Assembly (NCBI GenBank): GCA_021432635.1
Contig: MU270017.1
Location: 558,001 to 622,000, forward strand
DNA length: 64,000 nucleotides
Direction of reading: 5' to 3'
From: Thozetella sp. PMI_491
Taxonomy: Eukaryota > Ascomycota > Sordariomycetes > Chaetosphaeriales > Chaetosphaeriaceae
A program made the translations under genes and the position numbers. The notes under the pieces were generated by a model. The model saw only the letters and a program-made list of their open reading frames with translations. It was not told the DNA's origin and ran no database searches. The stretch's first letter is position 1; each line of letters begins with the position of its first letter. Positions 32,959 to 45,798 of this stretch are shown one piece after another.

Positions 32959-33493
32959 TTACGCAGCTCCTGTCGCTGCGGCCTGGGCAGAAGCCTGAAT
33001 CTGTACAATTTCGGTCTTCTTCTTCTCGCTCTTCTCCTGGATGTCCTTGATCCCCTTCTCCAGCCGCGAGCTACTCAACAGGTTAGCCCAGGTATAACTA
33101 GAGATGGAGGGGGGAAGCGTACATTTCGCTGTCGATGAACTCTAGGCGCCCCTTGACGGTGCTCTCCGCTTCAACCTGGTCCTGCTTCAGGAGAACCGGG
33201 CCGACGAGCTTGTAGATAGTCTCATCGTCCTTGAGCTTGCCAAACTCCTATCCCCACAAATCAGCCAGGTGGACAGTGAAGCGGGGAGGCGCGGCACCGA
33301 CCTTCTGCACCCCCAAGTTCTCTTGTTTCTGAGCCTCGAGCGTCTGCCGAGAGGCGACGCTCTCTTGAAGATCTAGAGCTATGTCAGGGGGGCGGACTTT
33401 GACAAACATGACAGCTTACTCGCCTTTTTGGAGCTTGGTGTAGTCATCTGAAAGGGCCTGCAGCCGGGCCTGAAGGTCGGCCATGTTTGCCAT
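32959..33493 (-). CDS. YKE2: Prefoldin subunit 6
   Basis: Four exons (33493-33424, 33372-33302, 33247-33123, 33070-32959) give 125 aa, the family length. Prefoldin is the hexameric cytosolic chaperone that hands actin and tubulin to CCT. The N-terminal coiled coil (MADLQARLQALSDDYTKLQK, then DLQESVASRQTLEAQKQEN), the central KLKDDETIYKLVGPVLLKQD and the C-terminal coiled coil (LEKGIKDIQEKSEKKK) match beta-type prefoldin. The first intron (33423-33373) only works with a GC donor (AAG|GCGAGT) and the acceptor CTCTAG. That joint gives LQK|DLQESVAS, with the same spacing before the conserved RQ as in human and yeast. The nearby GTAAGC donor cannot restore frame at a good acceptor. Confidence 0.92.
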
Positions 33494-34312
33494 TTTTGTG
33501 AGCGCGCCGTTACACGACGGGTACGGCAGAGGAAGAGGTGGGAATATGTGTCTCGGCCTAAGCGGGTCTACCGGGACAAGCAACTGCCTAGTCTGGGAAG
33601 CAGCTTTGATATGAAATCGGGCGTTGTGGGAATCTGGCTTGCGTTTGTCCAAGCAAGGTCAGTCAGGCAGGGGCCGGACAGACATTCGGCGTGTAATGCA
33701 ACAATTTTTTGCCACAGGTCCCACAGGATGTATGTTAGTGACAGCTGCACTTTTGTGTGGAACCCTTAGCAATCTTGGCGTCCTGCAGAAAATCGATCAT
33801 CCCAGACACACGAAAGAGCTTGAGAAGCAATTTTTGTCAGGTGGATTTCGTCCGACGATACAAGGTCTCCTCTATTCACTGGCATACGTATGTCGGCATC
33901 GAGGTTTCCAGGGGACTATCCCGAGTCGTGTTGGTAGGGTCTGGACCGCATCGAACGAGCTGGACTTGAAGCGAAGCTGTCCCGGTGGCCACCCCTCCCC
34001 TAGGCCCTTGCCCCTCTGTCGTCAGCCAAACAACCCCGCGCTAGCTGTGTGCGTCTTCCGGTCGCTTCGACAACAGGGCCCCAGTCGAAACCATCGTTGC
34101 TGCCAAGGTTTCGTAAGTATTGCACCTGCAACAGGCACCCGCCCACACGATAACGCCCCGCCGCCGACCGGACGAGCACATTCCCCGTCGCGTGTGTGTC
34201 CAGCAGCCTAGCAGCGTCGATTCCAATCGCATTCCGCATCAATCAAGACCCTGCCGCACGACTGGGCGACGTCACGCCGCCGCACCTCCACCTACCTACA
34301 CCTCCGCCCGCC
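33494..34312. other. Divergent intergenic region (prefoldin 6 / VPS4)
   Basis: About 820 bp with both promoters and leaders. A GTAAGT at about 34110 in the VPS4 leader could start a 5' UTR intron, but no acceptor could be assigned firmly. Confidence 0.45.
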
Positions 34313-35791
34313 ATGTCCAACACCGACTTCCTCGGTCGAGCGATCGACCAGGTGCGCAAGGCCATCGAGGCCGACAACGCGGCGCAGTATGACAAGGCCT
34401 ACCAGATGTACTACCAGAGCCTGGAGCTGTTCATGCTGGCCCTCAAGTGGGAGAAGAACCCCAAGAGCAAGGAGATGATCCGGGCCAAGACCGGCGAATA
34501 CATGGACCGGGCCGAGAAGCTCAAGGCGCACCTGGCCGATGCCGATGCCAAGCGAAAGAAGCCCGGCATGGTCGGCGCTAACGGCAGCTCCACGGGCGGC
34601 ACCGGCAAGGGCAAGGAGAACGGCGAGGACGGCGAGCCGCAGCTCGACGAGGACAGCAAGAAGCTGCGGAGCGCGCTAGCCGGCGCCATTCTCCAGGACC
34701 GGCCAGACGTTAAGTGGGACGACGTCGCCGGTCTTGAGGGCGCGAAGGAGGCGCTGAAAGAGGCCGTTTTGCTGCCCATCAAGTTCCCTCACCTGTTCCA
34801 GGGCAAGAGGCAACCGTGGAAGGGCATCCTGCTCTACGGCCCCCCTGGTACCGGTAAGAGTTACCTGGCCAAGGCCGTCGCCACAGAGGCCAAGAGTACC
34901 TTCTTCAGTGTCAGCTCTTCGGACCTGGTCAGCAAGTGGATGGGTGAAAGTGAGAGGTATGTCTAGGGTTCCATTGCGCCCCCTTCGCGAGGGTCCATGT
35001 GCCGCTCGTCGAGGCGTGACCCGAAGCTAACATCCCGGCAGACTAGTCAAGCAGCTCTTCGCCATGGCGCGTGAGAACAAGCCTTCCATCATCTTCATCG
35101 ACGAGATCGATGCCCTGTGCGGGCCGCGCGGTGAGGGCGAGTCGGAAGCGTCGCGCCGAATAAAGACCGAGATGCTGGTGCAAATGGACGGTGTGGGCAA
35201 GGATAGCCGCGGCGTCCTCATCCTCGGCGCTACGAATATCCCCTGGCAGCTGGACGCTGCCATCCGAAGACGTTTCCAAAGGCGCGTGCACATCAGCCTC
35301 CCCGATCTAGCTGCCCGGACGACCATGTTCAAGATCGCCGTCGGCGACACGCATACCTCGCTCAAGTCGGAGGACTTCCGTGAGCTGGCCAAGGAGGCGG
35401 AAGGCTACTCCGGCTCCGATATCAGCATCGTGGTGCAAGATGCGCTCATGCAGCCGGTTAGGAAGATCCAGCAGGCTACACACTTCAAGCGGGTAAGCCT
35501 TTCTCCACGCTTCACCTGATCCCTTTGCCTCTACATGCGGCCCATGTTCAGCGCTGACTACTCGTACAGATCGTCGTGGACGGCCAGCAAAGGTACACGC
35601 CTTGCTCCCCTGGCGACCCCGAAGCCGAGGAGATGACCTGGGAGGCTGTCAAGACGGATGAGTTACTCGAGCCCGTTGTCGATAAGAAGGACTTCGTCAA
35701 GGCCATCAAGGCTAGCCGGCCAACTGTGTCTCAAGCTGACTTAGAGAGGAACGAGGAGTGGACGCACGAGTTTGGCAGCGAGGGCGCGTAG
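34313..35791 (+). CDS. VPS4: Vps4 AAA ATPase
   Basis: Three exons (34313-34956, 35042-35492, 35570-35791) give 438 aa, as expected. Vps4 disassembles ESCRT-III filaments in multivesicular body formation. The N-terminal MIT domain (about 1-75; [21 protein letters not shown]) binds ESCRT-III tails. The AAA core has Walker A GPPGTGKS (176-183), the pore segment KWMGESE and Walker B IIFIDE (D235, E236). It also has the second region of homology [17 protein letters not shown] and a C-terminal Vps4 oligomerisation domain ending [11 protein letters not shown]. Intron donors are GTATGT and GTAAGC; the second intron is phase 0 before [16 protein letters not shown]. The upstream in-frame extension of the open frame lacks family support, so the ATG before SNTDFLGRA is the start. 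Confidence 0.97.
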
Positions 35792-36289
35792 ACCAGCGAC
35801 ATGGGGGCAGGGATGGGCGCTCGAGGCGTTGTGGCTCAGCATAATATGGCAAGGGCAAAGGTGTTATAGGTCTTAACGGCTGTAGATGATTTATTGAGTT
35901 GCATTCGGCGCACCTCCCATAATCCGTCCACAATCTTACGCGTGGCCGCTCTGCTTTAGCCTCCTGTTCTTCTCAGAGGGATGTGCAGACATAGCTGCAC
36001 GGCCAGTTTGCACGTTGTGGTCACATGCAAATTATCGTGAACCGGAAGAGCAAGCACACGTCAAAACGTCCTTCCATCTCAATGCTATATGCAGTGGGTA
36101 TGGTATTGATATACACAGACACGCCTACCCTTTTGACCATCAACTCCGGTTCCGTATCCACCGTACCAAACTCCGAAGACAAGACGACAAGAAAAAAAAG
36201 AGACAAGGCGGGCGTCCGTACCAAATCGGTTAGCGCACCCTCCTGAGTCGTCGATGGAGGCAATATGCTCCCTTGGCCATCGTGGATTT
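35792..36289. other. Intergenic, convergent 3' ends (VPS4 / NOP58)
   Basis: About 500 bp between convergent genes. No features beyond presumed 3' UTRs. Confidence 0.5.
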
Positions 36290-37893
36290 CTATTCCTCGG
36301 CAGCCAGAGACTTCCTCTTCTTTTTCTTCTTGCGCTCGCCATCGGCATCGGCATCGGGCATCTCGGTATCCTCGGCGAGACTCTTCCGCTTGTCTTTCTT
36401 GTCCTTCTTGTCCTTCTTCTCCTTCTTTTCCTTCTTGTCTTTCTTCTCCTTCTTCTCTTTGGTGGCGGGAGCGGCGTGGTCTATCATCTCTGTATCGATG
36501 TCGAGGTCACCCACGTCGGCAAGAACAGCCTTGACGGCCTTCTCCATGGCGTCGGTGTTCTTCATAGGCTTGGCACCGCTAGCATACCATTCAAGCCGTT
36601 CCTCAAGCTGCTGGCGGAGGGCCTCGCCGAAGTGCTTCGTAGGATGCTCCGAGAAGTTGTCAATGCGGCTAGCAATACTGCACTTGTTGGCAAGGAAACG
36701 AGAAATACGGCCCTTATTCTTGGGTCCAGCGCGGCCAATGAAGGTGCTCTGGTACAAGAGTCCGTACTTGGGCGTGGCACCCTTAGTCTTGAGGGCACGG
36801 AAGAGAGCCTTCTCGGCGCCGAGGATCTGGAGAGTCGAGGCGGGGTACTTGGCCAGGTTGGTGAGCGAGCCGGCGTGGGAGATCAGGCGAGCTGCCACTG
36901 GGGTGCCCAGGATGACCTGGAGGTTGGGCGCAACGTCGCCAAGCTTCTTGTCCAGCGACTCGGCCAAGACTTTTCGGTAGTCGGCCATCTTGACCACGTT
37001 CTGAGCAAGATCCCGAACCATCTGCAAGTCCACCTCGCTGATATCCTGTCCCATAGAGATGCGGGCGGCACCAATGATGGCATCGGCTTTGTCCTTGTCC
37101 TGGTTGAGAACGTTTGCGAGGTCGTCCACGCTGTCGTCGGTCAATGTCTTCTTGTTGCCAATGGCGAGGACGGCTCTGGCGTAGGTGGTGTTGTCGGTCA
37201 CGATCCTGATCAGCTCCGGGAAGTGCCAGCCATACCACTCACGCACCCTCATGGCGCCCGAGTTGACACCCTTGTCGAGGGCATCCAGCGTGGCAATACC
37301 CTGGATGACGTGGTTGTCGTTCTTGTGCACGCTGAACTTCACCTTCGCACGGGAGTAGGCGTGGCCAAGACCGAGCTGCGCCCTCTCCACATCACCGTCC
37401 TGGAGGCCCTTGAGGAGCTTATGCGCGTGGGTTCTGATCCCACGGAGGAGAGTGGCAACCACCTCAGACGTGTTGGCCGACTCGCACTGGATACCGGGGA
37501 AGAGAGAGCTTATCTCGCCCGCCAGCTTGGGGTCCTGGATGCCCAGAACAATCTTGCTCTTCTTGCCGCTCGTCTGGGGGAGGTTCAACTCCAGCGTGTT
37601 CTTGAGGTGGTCGGGTACGATGCCCTCCGAGACCAGGTTAATCGCCTCGAGACCGTGAGCGGCAGACCTATGCTTGTGTGAGCTCGCCGCCAGTTTGAAG
37701 ACCCAGAATCCTCAGTCCACACTCACTGCCAGGGGTTGAAGCTGCGCAATTGGACCATCTTGCCGAACTTGTCGAGGTCATTCATAGTCTTTTGGACTTC
37801 AGGGAGCTCAAGTCCCACGCTGTCCGCCTGGTGGACGACCTCGAAGATGCTGAAGCCCACTGCGGACTCGAAGAGCAGATAGTTGACCGACAT
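36290..37893 (-). CDS. NOP58: Nop58, core protein of box C/D snoRNPs
   Basis: Two exons (37893-37727 and 37667-36290) give 514 aa. Nop58 acts in the nucleolus with Nop56, fibrillarin and Snu13 in 2'-O-methylation of pre-rRNA. The N-terminal NOP5 domain starts MSVNYLLFESAVGFSIFEV. The central coiled-coil/NOSIC region includes IRIVTDNTTYARAVLAIGNK, and the Nop RNA-binding domain contains APNLQVILGTPVAARLISHAGSL and GATPKYGLLYQS. The C-terminus is a lysine-rich tail of KKEKKD-type repeats, seen on the plus strand as a long pyrimidine tract at about 36390-36465. The single 59-nt intron splits NPW and Q|SAAHGLEAINL. The long antisense open frame over this gene is a codon-bias shadow. Confidence 0.97.
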
Positions 37894-39770
37894 GGTGGCG
37901 GTTGGTGCGAGAAGCCTTCAAAATATTTTTTTTCTTTGCTCGAGCCCTTAGAATTGGCTGAGGAGGTTGTGGCTGTCCTCACGACGAGAATTGAGGCAAG
38001 ACTACTGGCGGTAGATCCTGACAGCTTCCTCGTCCACTTCAAGCTTCTGAATTTTGCAACGAGAAATTCTCGATTCCATTTTCTAATTTTTTTTTTTCTC
38101 GCTCGAAGCTTGACGCTTGGACCAGGCGGGGTGTGGGACCGGCGTATTATCGGCTAAATCAATTTTGGGGGCACCGAGGTGTGTGGGCCAATATAGCAGT
38201 CTATGTACCTTGACTTGCTTAAGTATCATGCAATAGGCCCCGTTGACAGCCTGTTCCCGTCTAATTATGGCCGTGCATTACGAGGCATTCAGAAATTTAT
38301 TTACCACAACATACACGTTTGGCCCGTAGTTAAACTCAATGACCTCGTTGGCTTACAATTGAGTACATAGTGTGAATGTACGATAAGAACAAGAGAAGCC
38401 CAGAGGTGAGTTTCACTTTCTAGAGCTGCCTGATATTTCTCATCACTTTTCTCGACTCGCTGCATCCCCATTGCAGTACTACACATCATAACCTTCTCAC
38501 AGGAATAAGGATATATAATTCCCTGTCCGCTTCGAACGCTTCATATTTGGAAGCATTAGCTGGGCAATGCTCGCCGCTCGCAACTCGGTCTAGACTGCTG
38601 CTTGCGTTGTCACTAGTGAAATACTTTTCTGAGTCTCATAACCCCATTAAGCAAATTGACCTATACGTGCACCATGCTTGCATGCAGTGGGACTCGTTGC
38701 TTGGGTTCACCACGTAAGCCATTGTCGAGGGAGTGACGACAGCAAGTGAATACCTTTACCCCTTTCTCTAGTCCCGAAGTAGAGGAGAATAGGCAACAAC
38801 CGATCGGTTTCCGTCGCGGTTCGCCCTTAGGCCTGCCCCGGCATCGAGTCCAGATTTGAGGGCCCAGAAGCATCCATGGCTATGCGCGGCAGGTGGCAAG
38901 CGGAAGCTGCCTATGCCTATGCAACGAAATCGCACAATCGTCAAATGGCATGCTGTGATGAGACGTAAGGGCCGCCCCTCAAGAAAAGTCAGGCCACTCG
39001 CGCATACAAGTTGCCAGTCGCATGGCTCGATGGAAAGCCGGCCGTTTCCTGTGACTAAGCACCGCTCCGGTACTTAGTCAGTTTGGGCCCAGACTATGTC
39101 CGAAACTCGATGCGAATACTATGCGAGCCTCAACAAGGGTTCGGAAATCCTGAGATTACCCTCTAGTCAGATTTCCAAGCAGAGACCTTTGCCTGAACAG
39201 GTCAGTGGCGGCCGTCGGATGAGGAGAGTTCCCTACGCTGGGAGGTAGCTTAGTGCTAGCAACTCCGAGGCGAAAGATCCCGATGTCACCAGATCAAAAT
39301 AGCCGGGTCGCTACGGACCCCGGAAAGCTGAGATTCTATGACAGATCCTAGTACAATCTATCCAATTGCAAAGCTTTCGAAAATAATATGATTCATTCGA
39401 AAAGTCCCTGAATCAGCAAGGCAGCTGGCGTGCAGCAGCGCCGCCTTGCTGCAATGCAACTCGAATTTGACAGTGAGCTGCTGGTACGTATTACCTTACA
39501 CGGCATACCGCGGAAAAGCTACCACTGGCCGAGCCCATAATGGCGGTCGTGTGGGCTGGTTCGGCTTCCACACTAGAGGGCGGACACGACCTTATTCGTA
39601 CGAGGCAGCGAAGTGAGTCGGGGGCTGTATCTCTGGGAGAAATCCGGTAACCGAGAAAAGCGTATAAAAGGGCATGTCGTGTACCCAGAGATTCAAAGAC
39701 AACTCTAGGAGCTTTACACACCAGCCTTTCCCATCAATACTCCACCACATCTCTCTATCTCTTCTCCAGC
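37894..39770. other. Large divergent intergenic region
   Basis: About 1.9 kb with no supportable gene. It includes a T-run near 38090 and scattered AT-rich tracts; the right end holds the P450nor promoter with a TATA box. Confidence 0.5.
39663..39669 (+). promoter_or_regulatory. TATA box of the P450nor gene
   Basis: TATAAAA about 108 bp upstream of the P450nor start codon, in CGTATAAAAGGGC context. Spacing fits a transcription start about 30 bp further downstream and a short leader. Confidence 0.6.
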
Positions 39771-41305
39771 ATGGCCGTCGAAGCCCCAGACTTTCCTTTC
39801 AACCGAGCCTCTGGCCTGGAGCCCCCCGCAGAATACGCTCGTCTTCGCAAGACCGCCCCCGTCTCTCAGATAAAACTGTTCGATGGCACTCTGGCTTGGC
39901 TGGTCACCAAGTACCACGATGTATGCCAAGTGTCTACCGACGAACGGCTGTCCAAAGTATAGCTCCCCGTTATGAGCCTTAGCAAGAGAAAGCTTCATAC
40001 TAAAGAGATGCAGGAGCGTACGAGGCCCGGATTCCCTGAGCTGAGCGCCGGCGGCAAGGCGGCCGCCAAGAATAAACCGACCTTCGTTGATATGGATGCC
40101 CCCGACCATATGAGACAGAGGCAAGTGGCTCATCTGTGGCTAGATTCCTGTTGCTGACCTAGAAACAGGGGCATGGTCGAGCCTCTCTTTGTTGCAGACC
40201 ACATCAGGACCCTCCAACCCTACATCCAGAAGACAGTCGACGATCTCCTGGACGAACTGATCTCCAATGGCTGCGCGAATGGTCCGGTGGACCTAGTGGA
40301 GAAGTTTGCTCTCCCGGTCCCGTCGTATATCATCTACACGATCCTAGGCGTTCCCTTCGAGGACCTCGCGTTCCTGACCCAGCAGAACGCCATCCGTACC
40401 AACGGAAGCGCTACTGCGCGCGAGGCTTCTACCGCGAACCAGCAAGTATCTGAATTCTTCATACACCGGACACAACCATCTGACTCTTAAAGGGAGCTGC
40501 TGGCCTACTTGGCTCAGCTTGTGGACCAGCGATCTGTAGAGCCCAAGGATGATCTGATTAGCAAGCTGGTCGTTGAGCAGCTTCGCCCCGGTCACATCGA
40601 GAAGTCTGACGCTGTTGCCATCGCCTTCCTCCTTCTAGTTGCAGGCAACGCAACCATGGTCAATATGATTGTGTTGGTAAGTGCTAGTTCCGTGCATATT
40701 GTTCGTTCAGTGCTGATGGAATGCCGCTAGGGCATTGTGACCCTCTTCCAGCACCCCGACCAGCTTGCCGAACTTAAGGCGGACTCATCCCTTGCGCCAG
40801 CCTTCGTGGAAGAGCTCTGCCGGTATCACACGGGCTCGGCTCTCGCCCTCAAGCGTACAGCCAAGGTCGACGTCGTCATTGGCGGCCAGGTGAGAATACA
40901 CAACTAGTATCGATTATGTTACCTCGCTCGAGAGGTGCTGACAGTTTGCAGCTTATCAAAGCCGGAGAAGGCATTATCGCTTCGAATCAATCCGCGAACC
41001 GCGACGAGGACATCTTCGAGAACCCCGACGATTTCAACTTGCATCGTACTTGGGAAAAGAATGATGCTCTCGGCTTTGGCTTTGGCCCGCATCGCTGCAT
41101 TGCCGAACCCTTAGCCAAGGCAGAGTTGATTGCTGTCTTCGGTAAGCGGGATCCTGTTTCCTGGTCTGGCCCTGTGCTGACGAGTGCGATAGCCACGATC
41201 TTCAAGAAACTACCAAACCTCAAGCTGGCGGTCGAGATTGACAAGATCAACTACACACCACTTCGCAAGGACGTTGGAATTGCGGATCTCCCGGTGACTT
41301 GGTAA
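39771..41305 (+). CDS. CYP55A: Cytochrome P450 nitric oxide reductase (P450nor, CYP55A type)
   Basis: Seven exons (39771-39956, 40014-40120, 40169-40441, 40493-40676, 40731-40889, 40952-41141, 41193-41305) give 403 aa, identical in length to Fusarium P450nor. The enzyme reduces two NO to N2O using NAD(P)H directly, in fungal denitrification or NO detoxification. Diagnostic segments are [14 protein letters not shown], the I-helix [13 protein letters not shown] (Ala/Asn in place of the usual acid-Thr pair), EELCRYHT (ExxR) and the heme loop [11 protein letters not shown]. No membrane anchor or clear mitochondrial presequence is seen, so the cytosolic form is likely. Intron 2 has a consensus GC donor (AG|GCAAGT). 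Intron 3 has either a GC donor at 40442 (restoring conserved NQELL) or a GT donor at 40446 with a GAG acceptor (NQQLL). Confidence 0.95.
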
Positions 41306-41718
41306 ACGGTGTCTCAAGGATTGAGGGCTAAACATATTTCGGCAATGTCTAACGTAGTATTCCACTCTATCGTATTAAGAGGAGGGTTGAGGGGTGAAGA
41401 AATACTCAATACCTAGCTTATGCTATCATGAGGCCGGTGATACGATGTAAGGACTGGCCAAACACGCCCTCGAAGGCAACTTATCCATTTTGAGCCCCCC
41501 ACACTCGATAGTGTCTTCCTTTATCTGCCCCGGCTTTCTGCGCGCTGATGGGGCATGATCACGACATACCCTATTCGTCGGGTTGGTGGTCCGGAACTCG
41601 GCATCCAGTCCCACTTTAGATGTAGAGCCGGATGGGAGAGGCACTGGCGACCCCGCGAAAAAGGAACCTGCCGGCAGCAAAGCAAGAAGCAAAAGAAGGA
41701 GAGAGAAAATAAAACACA
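41306..41718. other. Intergenic between P450nor and methyltransferase
   Basis: About 410 bp, presumably the P450nor 3' UTR and the methyltransferase promoter. Nothing distinctive was recognised. Confidence 0.5.
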
Positions 41719-42604
41719 ATGTCGATGCAAAAAAGTCCGCCTGAGGTGACAGTCAAGTGGTTTGACAAGGACGTCAACGTTCCACCGCAGGCTAGAGACT
41801 TGCTGGAGAACTACAGCCATGTGTCGTCAGAAGAGGTCGAGAAGACCGTGATCGAGCTTGTAAGAACCGCCCCGAACTCAGGACTAACTGGCCGAGCAAA
41901 GCTCTGACGAATACCAGCGAGACAAAGCATGGGAGGTCTGGCCATATCCATGTATCGGCCAGTTCCGGTTTCTCGAGCTCAACCTCGCCGGCCGAACTGG
42001 CCTCTACGAAAGGCTCGTAGCCCGCCTGAAGGCAGGTGACACCTTCCTCGACGTGGGATGCTGTCTCGGGCAGGACATTAGAAAGTTGGCCTATGACGGC
42101 GTCCCCGGCGACAACTTGGCCGGAGCAGAGTTAAATGGCGGGTTCATCGACCTGGGTTATGAGCTCTTCAGGGACAAGGAGACCTTGAGCGCGCGGTTCA
42201 TCGTGGCTAATATCCTGGAGGAGGACGGCCCTCTGAGGGAGTACCATGGCCAGTTTGACGTGGTGCAGCTCGGTATGATCTTGCACCTATTCAGCTGGGA
42301 GGAGCAGGTTCAGGCCTTTGCACACGCTGCCAAGCTGCTGAAGGCAGACAAGCCAGGCACATCAGTCATTGGGCAGGCTACTGGCCATCTCGACGGGATC
42401 AAGACAGGCACCTGGCAGAAGCAGACATTCAAACACAACGGTGAGACGTTCAAGAAGCTGATCGAAGAGGTAAGCGCCAAGACTGGCATTCAGTGGGAGG
42501 TGCGGCAAGCCCAATTGGACACGGGGCTAAGCATCTTTGATGGCAAGCGAACCTGGGATGACCCCAAGACGAGGCGTCTGCTGTTCGAGATCCAGAGGGT
42601 ATAG
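41719..42604 (+). CDS. Class I SAM-dependent methyltransferase (AusD-like)
   Basis: Two exons (41719-41859 and 41918-42604) give 275 aa. The 58-nt phase-0 intron (GTAAGA...CCAG) joins VIEL to RDKAWEVWPYPCIGQFRFLE. Motif I is FLDVGCCLGQDIRKL, an unusual Cys-Cys variant of the SAM-binding glycine loop, followed by the acidic end of strand 2 (GAELNGGFIDLGYELF) and QFDVVQLGMILHLFSWEEQ. The W-x-x-x-PYPCIG segment before motif I and the overall length match fungal methyltransferases of meroterpenoid clusters such as AusD, but this subfamily also has many members outside clusters. No polyketide or terpene synthase is nearby, so the substrate is unknown. It is in tandem with P450nor. Confidence 0.82.
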
Positions 42605-42824
42605 CATCTTGTCTTGCAACGGGACTGAAGTCTTTGTTATGCTGTTCTCAATGCTATGAACTGGCGACAATGGCCCTATGATCATCATCCCTATTGACCG
42701 GAGGTGAAAACCCATGCCATCCATCCATTTTCCGTGGATACCAATTCGCCGAGCAAACAAAACAAACCCCATGTCATGTCACGCATAGCCACCGTCAGGA
42801 CGAACACCTAGCCGCGCAACGACC

Positions 42825-43616
42825 TTAGTTGGTCTTGGCGGTCTGGGTGGGCACGATCTTCTTGCCATCCTTGTTGTAGCGGACACGCGGGGGAGGAGCA
42901 CGGTTGCGACGGCCCTCACGCGAGCGGACACTATTACTTCATGTCAGCTAACTCTGGGACGGATGTTGGGGGGGGGGGAGTTGGGGCGGCGGTCGATCGA
43001 GGTTCAACCAAGGTTCTTCTCAACCGCCCACGTCTCGCTCGAAGGCAAGCGTGGTTGTCCCGCCTGGCGGACAAACATACCGGACGATCTTGCCGTGGAT
43101 GGCGCAAGAGACACAGTACTGCAGCTTGAGGTACATCTTGGGAACGGTGTACTCGTTGAAGACGGAAGCCTCCGAGATATCACCTAGGTATCCGGTCAGT
43201 CCAGCGTCTAGCATATGTGGTGGGAAAGCCCCTGTCCCGTGTGCCGGATCCCTAGGCCATCGTCGCCCAGCCAAGAGACATTGCCTTCCGACAGCTTCAG
43301 GGGCCGGCACGTCGTTAGAGCAGGCTCGGGGTCGTCTACGTACGGATAGCGGCAGACTCGACCATGTTGCGGATGGTGAAGCGCTTGATGGCCTTGTCCT
43401 TGGGGGTGCACCGGCTGCAGTTCGAGCAGCGGATCGGCTTGACGTGGCCGCGGCCTGGATTATCCGTTAGCAAATCGTCCAGTAGAGGCCAGCGGCGAGA
43501 AGATTTCGGCGGCGGCGATATGCGAGCACGACGGCTGCTGGTGCACAGCTTGGGGGCCGGGAATTGTGGCACTTACCCGACTTGTTCCTGCCGTTGGACT
43601 TTCTCTTCTTGACCAT
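42825..43616 (-). CDS. RPS26: 40S ribosomal protein eS26
   Basis: Four exons (43616-43577, 43454-43344, 43183-43081, 42930-42825) give 119 aa, the yeast length. It is a component of the 40S subunit near the mRNA exit channel. The basic N-terminus is [20 protein letters not shown], followed by the zinc-binding pairs RCSNCSRC and YCVSCAIH, the conserved [12 protein letters not shown] and the C-terminal APPPRVRY. The three introns (122, 160 and 150 nt) are longer than average for this window, as is common for fungal ribosomal protein genes. Each has CTAAC or CTGAC branch sites close to the acceptor. The gene is divergent from ubiquitin-eS31. Confidence 0.96.
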
Positions 43617-44711
<1,095 letters not shown>

Positions 44712-44996
44712 GCAGTACGCCGGGGGCGACGATGAGATCACGGAACGGAAAAGGCGGCATGGAGCTGGGACAGGGCTGGTCAATTTAGGCGTTGATGTAC
44801 CATAGGGCATGAACATCATGGCTCTGGTTGGCGAGGAAATGCATATGGCTTTACCAAGATCAAGTCTGGAATGATGCTATTTGCGGTTTCGTCATAGCTC
44901 ACGAATGCAACCTCCGTCTTGGACACTGTTGTTCTCGCGTGACCATACATCCTTTTCCATGTGCCTTCTTGGCTATCTATTTGTGCGCTCCCAACC

Positions 44997-45765
44997 CTAA
45001 TTGTTTGGGAAGCCCTCCCTAAGATTCTCATACTTGGTTTCGGGGTATGTCACACAGTTGTCCTTCCTTTCAAGCCCCTGGGGCCCGCCGAACACGTCGA
45101 CGACGTTACCGATCAGACTTTGCGGCCCCTCCTTGTCGGCGCTGCTCTCCCACCACATGCCCCCGCCGAGGCCACGCTGCCTGATGAACTCGGCCTTGCG
45201 CCTGGCCATGGGTACTGTGTCATAGGTTACGAGAGTCTTCGTACCCGGATGGTAGCAGTAGGTTGCCCCGGCCTCGGGATCCTCGCGCTCCTCGGCCCCG
45301 TCCAAGGGCAGCTTCTTGTAATCGTAGACGCCCCTCTCCCAAGTCCCATCGCCAATGCCGTTGTAGGGCTTCCCGAGGCCATCCGTGTTCTCGAACGCGC
45401 GGCCGTACAGCGGCATGCCAAGCACGATCTTGTTGGGCGCCACCCCGGACCGGATGTAGTGCTCCAGCGCCTTATCCGTACTAAATTGCGTGCAGGCGGC
45501 GTGGGAGTGACAGTGGAACAGGTTCGCCTGGTGGCCTGCAACGCTGTCCCAGCTGCCGGCGTAGTCGTACGCCATCAGGTTCCAGAAATCGAGCAGGCGG
45601 TCCATGGCTGGCAGGTCCAATTTCTCGTAGTTCTGCGCCCCGGCTGGGCAGGCCACTGTGAGCTCAAAGTGCGGGCGGCCTGGCACCGTCGCGGCGTACG
45701 CGTCCATGGCGCTGCGGCACTCCTGCAGCAGGGCGACAAAGTCGGCGGCCTCGGCGGGCGACTGC

Positions 45766-45798
<33 letters not shown>

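Noticed and set aside
36254-37681. 475-codon plus-strand open frame
   Set aside because: It is exactly antisense to NOP58, which has full family support. The frame is a codon-bias shadow.
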